In this document: positions 9,413 through 18,745 of the stretch, one piece after another
Numbering within the stretch: the stretch's first letter is position 1
How the letters are laid out: each line of letters begins with the position of its first letter
Origin: Chara braunii
Taxonomy: Eukaryota; Streptophyta; Charophyceae; Charales; Characeae
Assembly: GCA_003427395.1 (NCBI GenBank)
Contig: BFEA01000045.1
Coordinates: 3,544,479-3,571,898, forward strand
Length of the DNA: 27,420 nucleotides
Reading direction: 5' to 3'
Translations under genes and position numbers: made by a program
The notes under the pieces: generated by a model
What the model saw: the letters and a program-made list of their open reading frames with translations, nothing else
Told to the model about the DNA's origin: nothing
The model's database searches: none

Positions 9413-10379
9413 AATCGTGATGTCCCCATCGCGCAACTGGTTCTCACTTGGAGGTACGCAGACCTTGCCTGCCAACTAAGTAGACGGATGCCAGCCCACC
9501 AACCCCTAAAAGAAAGGGTGATCAGTCCTTCCTCTACCGATAACTCACCCCATCCTCTACTCTAGTCCGACGGCCACTTCTTTGGAGATGGGCATCATCA
9601 TTGAGGTACCTCCTCGCATCAGTTAGGCAGGTCCAGTCCATGCCTCCCAGGACCCCATCATGTCGAAAGTGGCTCCCTCGCGAATCGTTCCTTTCAAGTG
9701 GTAAATTTTGTGGATCCGGCCTCTTCCTTCTCAAGAGAGTTGGGACTCTCTATTAATTTGCGAGTGCAGTTACGAAAACCTCGCGGTTAGTCCCCGGAAC
9801 GATTGTAATGCTCCGGCAGGGTGGTGTCAATGCCCTGTGGTGGTGGCTGACTCCACCGGGTACCTCGCCCCAACCTTCCCTGCGGACAGTGCTGCTTAAC
9901 TTAGTGCGAGCAGCCTAGGTCCATCCCAAAAGGCCAGGCCGCCCCTCAACGGTGGCGTGTGGTTAGAGAGGGTCATTAGGACTAGAATAACAAACTTTAG
10001 GCCCATATCGACGCCCTGGACTTCTAGGAACTCAACGCGAGGCGCAATTTGAACCCCCCGACTAGAGCTCGTTGTCGGAGCTGGTTCCGGATGTCGAGTA
10101 TCGCATTGATACCTTGATCCTTTAACCTGGTGCCCTACTTACGAGGGGCAGGTCGCGCTTGGACATATCCCTGAGGGGTAGCGGTTCGGGGTTCGCAGTG
10201 CGTGCACCTCTATCCCCCTCATGTTGAGGTCTGAGACTAAAAGGTAAGGAAAGCTCAATCTCTTGCTATTTTCATGGTCGGCCCGACAACCTTTCTTCAA
10301 GTTGCCTAGGGTCCCCTGTTTATGCAATGCAATTTCCAATTCTCAGGCAAACGCTCAGTCCAATGCTCTTTCCAGTTTT
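9413..10379. other. Non-coding stretch, no recognisable gene
   Basis: About 970 bases with more balanced composition than the neighbours. I found no domain, no repeat within the window and no long frame on either strand that looks coding. It may be the internal untranslated part of the element whose LTR edge lies at 9398. Confidence 0.35.
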
Positions 10380-11000
10380 TTCTCAAGGCTGATTCTCATG
10401 GCTGGTCCGACAGCCTCTCCTCAAAAGGGCCACCTCTTGTGGCCGACCCGACGGCCCCTCTTTCAATAGGCATTTCTCATGGCCGACCCACCGGCCCACC
10501 TTCAATCCTCAAACTTCACTTTCTCAATAGCCATTGCTTATGAACGTCCCATCGGTCCATGTTCTTCTCAGTTTTCCACCCTCCTTTTATCCTGCCCTCC
10601 AATTCTTTTCTTCCCAATCTCATTGCGCGGCTGTTTTAGCGACCATCCCCTCGGCCTCTTTCTTCCGATTCCATTCCCTTCGTTCTTTCTCATGGCTATT
10701 TCAATAGCCGATCCACCGGCATTTTCCATCCACATTGATTTCTCTCATCCGTCCTCATGGCTTATTTTAATGACCGACCCAGCGGCCTTTTCCATTTCAC
10801 ATCCCTTTCATTTTTCCTCATGGTTATTTAAATGATCGTCCCACCGACCTTTCCCTTCTTCATGGCTATTTCACATGACCGACCCGACGACCTTCTCCCT
10901 TTTTTTTTTTTTTTTCCCTTTTATCCTTTCTCTTCCATCCTTCCTCATGGCTATTTCAATGGCCGACCCACCGGCCTTTTGCATTTCATATTACTCATTC
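10380..11000 (+). repeat. Irregular tandem repeat with GGCCGACCCACCGGCC units
   Basis: About ten units carry CTCATGGCTATTTCAATGGCC then GACCCACCGGCC or variants, at roughly 10390, 10434, 10476, 10530, 10640, 10690, 10753, 10816, 10858 and 10945. Spacing varies from about 40 to over 100 bases. Many units contain the dyad GGCCGACC...CCGGCC. The plus-strand frames that cross the array are not credible proteins. Confidence 0.75.
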
Positions 11001-11090
11001 CAACTCATTCTCAATCAATCTTTCTCAAACAGTCACGCAGGGGACCCCAGCGCCTATTTCAAAGGAAATGACCCCTGGTTAGAGGCCATT

Positions 11091-11290
11091 TTTGAACAAC
11101 CTGATCAGGGTCATTATCTTCCAATCTCAAGTCGAACAGCCTAGTTAGGGCCATTATTTTCCAATTTCAAGTCGAATAGCCTGGTTAGGACCATTCTTTT
11201 CCAATTTCAAGTCGAACAGCCTGGTTAGGGCCATTCTTTTCCAATTTCAAGTCGAACAGCCTGGTTAGGGTCATTCTTTTCCAATTTCCA
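11091..11290 (+). repeat. 40-bp minisatellite
   Basis: CCAATTTCAAGTCGAACAGC starts at 11121, 11161, 11201, 11241 and, truncated, 11281, giving a period of exactly 40 bases. A more diverged half unit (GAACAACCTGATCAGGG) precedes it at 11091. The units are 90-97 percent alike by eye, so the expansion is recent. Confidence 0.93.
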
Positions 11291-12053
11291 AATGCAAGCA
11301 TTCGAGGAGGTGGGCTTTTGAGGACACGGATCCGATCTTTTACTAGGGGGGATTAGGAGGTGGCCATCTGCTCAGTTTTTAGCGTGTCGTTTCCTTCATC
11401 ATTTTCTTAGCACAGCTTGTTGGTTCCTACATGCTCACACATGCACCCGGCTTAAGAGTCTAACACTCGAGCTGAGGTTTTTAACCTTAGGCAGTGCCAG
11501 CCCACCCGACCGTTCAATCCTAAATCCAAAAGGGGGTCCTTCTGCCCTCTTCACTCTTGCTCACTCTCACAACCTCGTCCCTTGCGACACGACTCAGTGT
11601 TGGTTGGGTTAGGCTTTTAGGGAAGGACATCCTTGTGCCGCTCAACCCATAGGTTCCCTAACCCATCTTGCACTCGACTGACACTCAAGGCTTGTACGTG
11701 TGGCCAGAAAGAAACTCATAGTCTTTGTGGCAAATACAGCTTGCCCCATTAAACCGTTCTCAGCCAATTGATTCTAGCTAGTCTCTCATCCATGTTGCTA
11801 GGCAAACTTCAAGTCAAAAAGTGGTTCATACAAAAAGTTGCTCAGCCCACCCGTCCCAACTAGTCTCATGTTCATGTTCCTTGGCAACCTTCAAATCAAA
11901 AAGCGGCTCACACAAAGAGTTGTTCAGCCTACTGCTTTCCCTACCCACTTATGCTAAGTCTCAGTCACTTTTTCCTTGCAAGAGTCTCATTTACTTGTAA
12001 CCAGATTACTAGTCTGCCCTCTTGCCCTAATCCCTGTTGCTAGGGTCAGTCCT
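11291..12053. other. Non-coding stretch with an 84-bp tandem duplication
   Basis: No gene is seen. Two units of about 84 bases lie near 11775-11940: CTAGTCTCTCATCCATGTT...CAAAAAGTGGTTCA and CTAGTCTCATGTTCATGTT...CAAAAAGCGGCTCA. The stretch lies directly downstream, on the minus strand, of the acidic ORF. It may be a 3' untranslated or LTR region of a minus-strand element, but no LTR edge was identified. Confidence 0.4.
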
Positions 12054-13068
12054 CTACCGTTTCGCTCCCCTCTCATCATTGTCTCCTGGGGATGCTTCGA
12101 CGCCTAGGCCATAAGTCCGAATTTCGTCTAATTTTTTTACGACTAGTTGTAATTCTTCTTCACTGAAAAAGTCCAGTGGAGTGACCGCTTCCCTGGCTGC
12201 CATCAACTTCCTGGCTGCCATCAACTTCCTGATCCATTCGCGCTTGGTCACATTGGCCCACTGCTCAAACCAGTGGCCAGTTGTGGGCCCAAATTCCTCT
12301 ACCCACCTGGAGGGTCCGTTCCTTGGCCTGCTTGTTGACGGCTGCCCTTCAGCCCTTGGCCTTGAAATCTCATCCGTTTCATCGCCACTATTGATGGCGA
12401 TGACCTCCTGTATGTCATCGTCATTCTCACTTTCTTCCTCCCTCACATGACTGAATTCGTACGTAAGATTCTCAGGGTTCAGGCCGTGGGGGACGTCTCT
12501 TCTTTGCTCATGTGCTTCTTCCAAATCTCTGGGTGCCCTTTCATAACTGTCCTGCCTACCTTGTTCATCACTCAAGCTCTCTCTTTCTGGCCCCTCTTCC
12601 TCACAACTGCCATGCATACTTTGCCTTTCCTCATGCCCTCTATCTTCATTGCTACACACATCTTGTCTCTCTCCTCCCCCTTTCATTGTCGTCTTGCATA
12701 CTTAGCCTTTCTTCTTTCCTTCTTTGTCCCACTTCTTGCTCCTCCCTCTCTTCTTCAGATAACGGTTGTAATTTTTCGCCTTCCTTAAGGGACGAAGGTT
12801 TGCGGGCCAACATCTTTCTCTTTCTCCTCCCTAGTGTCCATCTCGGCTGTGACCCAATAAACAATATCGGTCTTTCCCTGTCCCGTGGTCTTTTGGACCT
12901 CTGCCACTCGTCTTCGAGGGTCAGGATATCGCGGTTGGCATCGTTTTCGTTATCGAGTTCCATCCTGTCTTGTGCTTGTCCTGTGCCTGTCATAAAAAAA
13001 AAAAAAAAACGAGAGCCCCCAGTCCACATTCCCAAGGCGGAGCCCCATCCCAGGTCCCATTCCCTCAT
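12054..13068 (-). pseudogene. Acidic low-complexity ORF downstream of element A pol, frameshifted
   Basis: I do not recognise this protein. On the minus strand two overlapping frames (13068-12652 and 12686-12054) read as one Glu/Arg/Asp-rich protein split by a frameshift near 12690. The N-terminal part runs from a Met after a T16 tract at about 12994 and is rich in basic runs (GRRKRK). The C-terminal part is acidic (EEESENDDD), then RWVEEFG and a tail with FFSEEEL, ending with a clean stop. KLMAAR is encoded twice in tandem by an 18-base duplication at 12193-12228. There is no membrane segment or signal peptide. The T16 tract followed by ATGACAG also fits a 3' splice site. It lies in the same orientation as element A pol, so it could be an extra retrotransposon ORF or the gag N terminus of another element. 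Confidence 0.45.
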
Positions 13069-13401
13069 GATGCCGGAGTTGCCCGAATTTCCAGGGATGC
13101 TCCCCTTTTGCCCAGTTTCTGGTCATGCCCATGAATCACTTTGTACCTCCCTTGATTCCCATGCATTTTTCTCGAAGTCATGATAAATTGCCCCAGACAA
13201 TCATACTGGTGCCCTCCATCCTCCCAAAACTATGATACAATGTTTCAGGTATTTCTTCCCGTATCCCCCCCCTCGTCAAAAACTATGGTACAATGCCCCA
13301 GCCGTCTTACGTAATTCATGCAGTCCATTCCCATAGACACAGTTCAAAAACCCCTCCACACAAAAACAAAATACATCATAGTTAAGATTTTTGTGGGTGC
13401 C
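13069..13401. other. Spacer downstream of element A integrase, with three short repeats
   Basis: AAAACTATGATACAATG, AAAACTATGGTACAATG and a weaker GTCATGATAAATTG recur at about 13230, 13287 and 13178. Eight consecutive C/G (13266-13273, a G run on the minus strand) could be a decayed polypurine tract, but no TG LTR start follows it. No gene is seen. Confidence 0.4.
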
Positions 13402-14340
13402 TCAGTCGGCTTGTTCCCCGTTTTCCTTGTCTTGAGCCTCTTGCAACCACTGTTCCACTGGATCCCTGCTTAGAAATCTGACCTACCGTTGTCCTGGAAA
13501 TGGTCCTTTTATCTTGGTCACGTCCAAATCTTCCAACTCGAAAGTGTTCATTCCCAGTCTCTTGGCGACCCGGTAGGGGCCCTTGAATCTTCTCCCCAGT
13601 TGTCCTGACCAAGTACTTTCTAGTGCGGAATTCCTTACTATGACCATTTCCCCCAATTGCAGTGGTTCTTTCCTGATGTTCCACAACTGATCCCATCTTG
13701 TCTTGTCCTTCATCCTGCTATCCAGAACCCGGCTCACCACTTCATCCATTGCCTCCTCATTTTGGACAATCTGCTGGCACCTGACCTCAATTAACTGTTC
13801 CATTGTCAAGCGCGGGTCCTTATCCAGCCTATCCCAAGTCGGTATTAGAGCTTCTATTGGGAAATCAATTTCCCTCTCATACCATAATTCAGTCGGGATA
13901 CATCCTGCGGTCCGTTTTGGAGTCCCGTTCTCTGCGAACACTGCTTGCTTAAGGTACTTAGGCCAGTTCCCAAGGTCGTCCGCTGCTAGCTTCGCGATCG
14001 TGTTCTTAAGCGTCCGGTGCCCTCTCTCCGCGGGTGCGTTAGCTTTTGGGTGGTGCGGCTCAATTAACTTGATGGGCACCCTGAGTCTTTTGCATGAACT
14101 CAGCACGTCCTGGTTCACGAATTCGGTCCCATTATCGGCTATAAACCTTCTGATAAACGGGTGCTTCAGGTAGAAGTCCTCGATCCATTCAGCTACTGTC
14201 AGTGTCATTTTCTTCTTAAGATCTACTGCTCCCACAAACCCACTAAGATTATCTATGGCGTCAAGTATGTACCTGTACCCTTTCGCAGATACCGACATAA
14301 TCACGAGATCGAGGTGGACCAGATGTCTTGGTCCTAGCAC
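13402..14340 (-). pseudogene. Element A integrase (Ty3/gypsy), C-terminal stop
   Basis: This integrase would insert the element cDNA into chromosomal DNA. The catalytic core is complete: D11 in HLDLVIM, D69 in FIADNGTEF and E105 in APAERGHRTL, a D-35-E spacing counted from the 14340 codon. Next comes a C-terminal module with LGEMVIVRNSALE, FKGPYRVAKRL and FELEDLD. The frame meets TAG at 13483-13485, but the same frame stays open and readable (RFLSRDPVEQWLQ) to TGA at 13402-13404, so 13483 is probably a premature stop. The N-terminal HHCC finger is almost gone. Only CLQ-type sequence in another frame near 14340-14385 may remain, which implies a frameshift as well as the deletion. There is no chromodomain. 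Confidence 0.88.
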
Positions 14341-14369
14341 TCATGTTGGTCTCAAAGCGCAACTGCAAG

Positions 14370-14400
14370 CATTCTTCGTTATGCTTCTGCCACAGCATTG
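14370..14400 (-). other. Internal deletion junction in element A pol
   Basis: Reading the minus strand, the RT motif TPMGFTNAV (about 14410-14385) is followed within a few dozen bases by sequence leading to the integrase core. The YxDD catalytic box, the RT thumb, RNase H and the HHCC finger, normally well over 1 kb, are missing. The exact breakpoint cannot be placed without an intact relative. Confidence 0.7.
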
Positions 14401-15702
14401 GTGAAGCCCATAGGAGTTTCTTGCACCTGCAGATGCCCCACCGGGGTATGCATAGCCGTGTAGGGTCTATCCCGGACGTCCAGCGGGAGCTGATCGTATC
14501 CAGAATAGAGATCTACCTGCGAGTAAATGCTTCGCCCAACGTGGGAGTCTGCCAGCAGATCGGCTTGAGAAAGCGTTCCGGATGGTGACAATTAGTTTCT
14601 GCAAATCCTGGATCCACCTAAGCGACTTGTTAGGTTTCTGGAACACAAACCATCTATTCGCATATGGTGACGCTGTAGGTTCTGCCACAAAGGAGTCCAT
14701 CTTTGTCCTAAGCAGTTTCGTTACTTCCCCTGCTACAAAGTCGTAAGCAGGCCCCTTGTCGTTCCAACATTCGTGCTCGACTGTGTGGCTCCTGACCGGG
14801 AGTATCAATTTCGCATCTAATCGTCCCTTCTGGTGGTCATTGAAAGCAAAGGCTAGGTGGAAATCTTGGTATGCTTTCTTGATCAATCGTGCCTCCTGCT
14901 CCGTCAGGAATCCCTCCACTCCTATCTCCATGGTCTCTGCTACTTCGTTTGGTATTCGGTGACCCTCCGTTGCCCTTCTTTCTCTGATCACCCGGAGGAC
15001 TTCTTCCTCCCGTTCCATGACCTCTTCCTTTGTTGTTTCTAGCAGTACCGAGACGGGCTTAGCCTTTTTCCCTACTGACTTGTATTTGCGAGCGCTTCCT
15101 TCCGGGATCTTTCTCCTAAAAAAATGAACGACCGACATCGTCCGTGGTGCTTCGGCAATCTGAGGTTGAATACTGAGCAGCTTCCCATTCAGGCAGTAGC
15201 CTCTTTGGATTTCTCCTTCAAATTTAGCGAGTGCGGCCAGATCCACACTCACTTTGTGATATCGGATGGCCTTGATGAGGTGCAGGAGGTCCGGGACCTC
15301 CAGTGTTAGCCCGAGCTCCTCATCTCGAGCCTCCTTTGGTCTAGGCAAGCTGACTCCCAGTTCAACCTCCGTCTCTTTCTCTACTATCATTACTCCCAGG
15401 GCCTCATTCTCCTGTCTCCGGTTTTTCTGTGGTAGCCCCATCTTGATCCATTCCTTCTGGTTGAACGCCTCCTCGATCATAATCTCTACCCTCTCTCTCA
15501 TTCCTTCCATCCGTGCGAAGGCCCCCTTTCCGCCCGTCCCGATGAGATGGAGCATTTCACCACGTCTTGTCACTGGGTCTTCTATGTCTACCATATACGC
15601 TCCATCATGTAGATGCATGCCGATCATTTCCACGCTCGGGCACCATGGCCTTCCAAAGATTTCGTCGTGGTCCATTTCATCCATGACGGTCATCCGTTGG
15701 AA
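14379..15702 (-). pseudogene. Element A reverse transcriptase, N-terminal half only
   Basis: The first half of a Ty3/gypsy RT, which copies element RNA into DNA. Frame 15693-14467 carries a long linker, then the palm start with SPYANRWFVFQK and RWIQDLQKL. Near 14575 the reading moves to another frame (14591-14379) with SQVDLYSGYDQLPLD (palm motif A, first catalytic Asp), RDRPYTAMHTPVG and TPMGFTNA. A one-base indel in GAACGCTTTCTCAAG explains the shift. This frame ends at TAA (14379-14381), where the following codons read RRML. The YxDD motif is absent, lost in the deletion, so the enzyme is dead. The ORF follows the protease in frame across a TAA at 15703-15705. The DLYSGYDQ/TAMHTP pattern suggests a non-chromovirus lineage. 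Confidence 0.88.
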
Positions 15703-16584
15703 TTACCAAATGAATTCCCTGAACCCGACCTTGACGTATCCGGAGAAGGGAATTTCCCCTCCTGCCCCACGGACGCTTCCTGTCGTTTCTTTGTTTACCG
15801 GGCATCCCGTAATCTTGGCGAAGTCTTTTCTAATGAGCGTTATTTCAGCCCCACCGTCTACAAGCGCATCGGTGTGGTGGCTTCCAATCTGGACTTTTAG
15901 CTTTCCCATCAGCAGTGCGTGAAAGCTAAGCTTTGTCCCAGGAGGTGCCCTCATAACCTCGCCACCTTCCCGGTCTGGCAGGCTTAACCGGATGTTTGCG
16001 AAGGCCTTCTCGAGATCTTCCAGATCCCCGGGGATCCCTTGGAGGTTGGCAACCTCTCGCGGTGCCTCCTCTTCCTTTTCTTCCTCTTGTTGTTCCGGTC
16101 CTTCTTCTACCTCTACTCTTCGCCTCGTCAGTAGCTGCCTTAGGCCTTTCAAGAGCCTAGGACTTGCTTGCAACATGGTTTGGAATGAGACCGACATCAT
16201 GATCCCTAGCAGTTTGCTAAGGGTGTCATCGATCTCGGGCATAGTTAGAATAGGGATCTGGTACCGAAATTTCTTCTTCGCCGAGGTCGCCTTTTCTACA
16301 GGGGTTTCTTCCCTAGGTTTCCCGTAGACTTTCTCTGGCCCCTGTTCCTCCGCCCCTTGCGGCACCCCAGGGCCATCCCCAACATCTTCCATGATGGCGT
16401 TCTGCACGACCTTCCTTTCTGCTGTCCGCTGCCTGGTGGTCACATTCACCCTGTCTTGCCCGTCGTTTTCTAAAATAAAGTTGGCCTGCGGCCCGCGTCC
16501 CCGCGCCTGTTCGCAAACAAGATCCGTCACGGGTTCGGCTTCTGTCGTGGCGACGTCGAGCGCATCCCCCCCGGGGAGTTCCAA
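15703..16584 (-). pseudogene. Element A aspartic protease region of pol
   Basis: The protease matures the gag-pol polyprotein. The frame runs from the gag overlap to TAA at 15703 and encodes about 293 residues: an acidic or charged linker with a run of Glu/Gln near residues 160-175, then the retropepsin core. The active-site strand reads ALVDGGAEITLIRKDF with Asp at about residue 243 (codon 15858-15856). The usual D-S/T-G is D-G-G here, with codons GAC GGT GGG. A second conserved block, IFGRPWC, follows just after the TAA in the same frame, so the stop interrupts the domain. The ORF is in the -1 frame relative to gag and is open upstream of the overlap. It has no Met start of its own, so expression would need frameshifting. 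Confidence 0.85.
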
Positions 16585-18263
16585 TTTACCTTCTCTCCTT
16601 GGGGGCCTATGATTTCCCCTCGCAGCGTCCTAGAGCACCTTTTGTGCCTGATATCGTGGTTGAGCCTAGGACATGCGCGCACGAAGTGTCCAACCAACGT
16701 GCAGTACCTGCACTGCTCATTGGCTGGATCTCTTCTATTGATCCATCGACTAGCTATTCCTGCCGGAACCACAACTTCTTGAGGTGGTAGGGGGGGTCGC
16801 ACCGCCTGGTTTTGCATCACCTGGGCTTGCATTACCATCAGGGTGTTCTCTACCCTTTCGATTTTCCCATCTACCCCATCAACATGCTCATGCAGGCTTT
16901 TGATCCCTCTTTTTACCTTGTCCCCCGTCCTGCCAGTCAGGTCTATGACCTCTCCCTCCTTCAGCAGGGCCAGTGAGTCGGTTACGACCATCTTCTCTGC
17001 GATATCTGTTATGGTACTAAAGTCGACGTCCCTCGTGTTCAGGAATTTCGTGGTCTGTTGGTAGGCAGACAGGGTCTTATCCTTATCGAATTCGGTGAAT
17101 TGCATGAGGAAGTACTTGCTCATTATCCGGTCGGTTACCCCCGGGACGCGCAACACCACGAGAGTGAATTCCCTCAAGAAATCGTTATATGTTGCAATGT
17201 TCTTTCTTTGCACTGCGGCCAGCTTTGTCTCCGTAGCCATTTTCTTGGCCGCCAGATATTTCCGCATCATTATGTCCCGCGCCTCTTTCCAGGATCCGCT
17301 GGTTGCGACAATAACCATTATGTCCCTCCCTAGGTTCAATGACGCATGTTGCCCTAAGTGTTCCATCTTCTCTTCCTCACTCCACTTTAAAAGTGCTGCC
17401 AAGTTCTCATAGTCTATCAAGAATTTCGTGATATTTGCTCCATCGAATAACAGTTTCTTCTTGGCATCCACCAGATACCCCTGTTTCTTATTTAGCGCGC
17501 GCATGAGGGAGGACACCATTTTCTTAAGTCCCCCTTCCGTCCCTCCTATTCCACCGGTGGTGCCGAAGCCTTGTTCTTCCCTACCGGCCTTTGTCCCTCC
17601 TCCAGGCTTTGTCGTCCCTTCTAGGTCGAACCACCCAAGCACCCTCTCTCTTAGGCTCCAAAGCCCCTCACAACCCCTTGCAATTATTGGCGACACCGCT
17701 GGCCGGCTTGCCCCGCTATCTATGGCCTGCGGGTTGGTTTCCTTTTCCGCCTCCCTTCCTGGAGATTTCGTTCTCTCCTTTCCTTTCTTGGTTGGCGTCT
17801 CCCTACGCTCCCCAGCCATATACTTCTTCCTTTTTATAACATCGTCTAGGCTTCCCCGTCCCTGGTCTGTTCCTTCTTCCGACCTTTCCCCGACGAACTC
17901 CCCTTCTCCTTCGTTCATCATCTCCTCCAGGAGTTTTGCTTTATATTATGCCGTTCTCCTCTCTATCTCAGCTAGTTTCTTCCGGGTGTCCGTTAGTCTC
18001 ACCTTCTTTGACAGTGCGCCTTCAGATGCTAGTGGTGTCGGACTGTCTTTATTCTTATCCCTCAGAGTTTCCTGAGTTCCTCGTTTGCTCCCTCCGGCCT
18101 TTCCTGAGCTTTCCCCGGTTGTCATCTCCTTCCTTCCTTCCTTAGTACCCTCTGGGTTTGCCGATTCCCGGTCCCTCGCGGACCCCTCGTTCTGTTCTAC
18201 GTCCTTTTTTGTGCCCAGACTCTCCTTACTTCGCAAGCTCTCAGCTTGCTCAACTGTCGCCAT
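16527..18263 (-). pseudogene. Element A gag with one in-frame stop
   Basis: Gag packages element RNA and builds the particle. I start it at ATG 18263, which has A at -3 and G at +4. The frame continues to TGA at 16527 but contains TAA at 17946-17948 within a helical Lys/Glu segment, so at present it is two frames (18263-17946 and 17921-16527). The N-terminal 130 residues are highly charged and low-complexity. A capsid-like helical domain lies at roughly residues 160-320 of the second frame (LKWSEEEKMEHL, YNDFLREFTLVVLRV). A CCHC zinc knuckle, CRYCTLVGHFVRAC, lies at about residue 404 (16712-16671). Length of about 578 codons fits Ty3/gypsy gag with an N-terminal extension. It overlaps pol by about 58 bases. 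Confidence 0.88.
16566..16572 (-). promoter_or_regulatory. G7 slippery run at the gag-pol overlap (possible -1 frameshift site)
   Basis: Seven G on the minus strand sit in gag phase as CCG-GGG-GGG-ATG, which fits the X-XXY-YYZ form of a -1 slippery heptamer. Slipping back one base here joins gag exactly to the open pol frame. Gag stops 39 bases past the run. No obvious pseudoknot was worked out. The alternative is that an ancestral run of eight G lost one base, turning a fused gag-pol into two frames. Confidence 0.4.
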
Positions 18264-18745
18264 CCTGTCCTAATCCTGCACATAGGAGAAAAGAAAAAAT
18301 TACGAAAAGGCCAGTTGTTCACAGCTTCCCCGATTTCCATCCCCTAGAGTTTGTTGCCAGTTTCCCTGTCTTTGTCATTTCCATATTTTCTGCTTTACAG
18401 AGGTCTTACCAGACTTGTCTGCCTTTTCTCACTTGCGGGGCACTGCTTGGCTTTCCTGTCGGAAAGCTTGTTGTTGGGTTCCGGCGTTTTGTCACTGCCA
18501 TGCCTCGATTCTAAGGCAGCATGTCCATGGCGGGTGGGTCCTCCTTTCGGAGATGGCATTTTGCCCTCCCCGCCTTTGGATACCCCTAGTGTCCTTGGTG
18601 GTAGTGACCATCCTATTCCCTTCCTGGCACACCCTTAGATAGAGTAGGGCTCCAACCACTATTCTCCGTAGATCGCTATTCTTGTTTTCATTTTTATCAT
18701 TTCCTTGCTAGACTTCCTCGTTCGCCACCCTCCCCGACAGTTTTC
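18264..18745. other. Spacer between gag and the tandem ORF array
   Basis: No frame here looks coding. It lies directly upstream of the gag ATG on the minus strand and would be leader sequence if the array and gag share one element. No tRNA-complementary primer-binding site was recognised. Confidence 0.4.

Noticed and set aside
8310-11290. Regularly spaced repeats considered as a CRISPR array
   Set aside because: Units are contiguous tandem repeats without unique spacers, in a eukaryotic retrotransposon context.
12447-13183. Long hydrophobic plus-strand frames, up to 223 codons, resembling membrane proteins
   Set aside because: They are the antisense of the acidic minus-strand ORF. Leu/Ser/Phe-rich antisense of Glu/Lys/Arg-rich coding DNA commonly looks like this.
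13266-13273. C8 run (G8 on the minus strand) considered as the element A polypurine tract
   Set aside because: No TG LTR start follows, and no second copy of the adjacent sequence exists upstream of gag.
13703-18075. Long plus-strand frames opposite gag-pol
   Set aside because: They are shadows of the minus-strand gag, protease, RT and integrase frames, which carry clear motifs.
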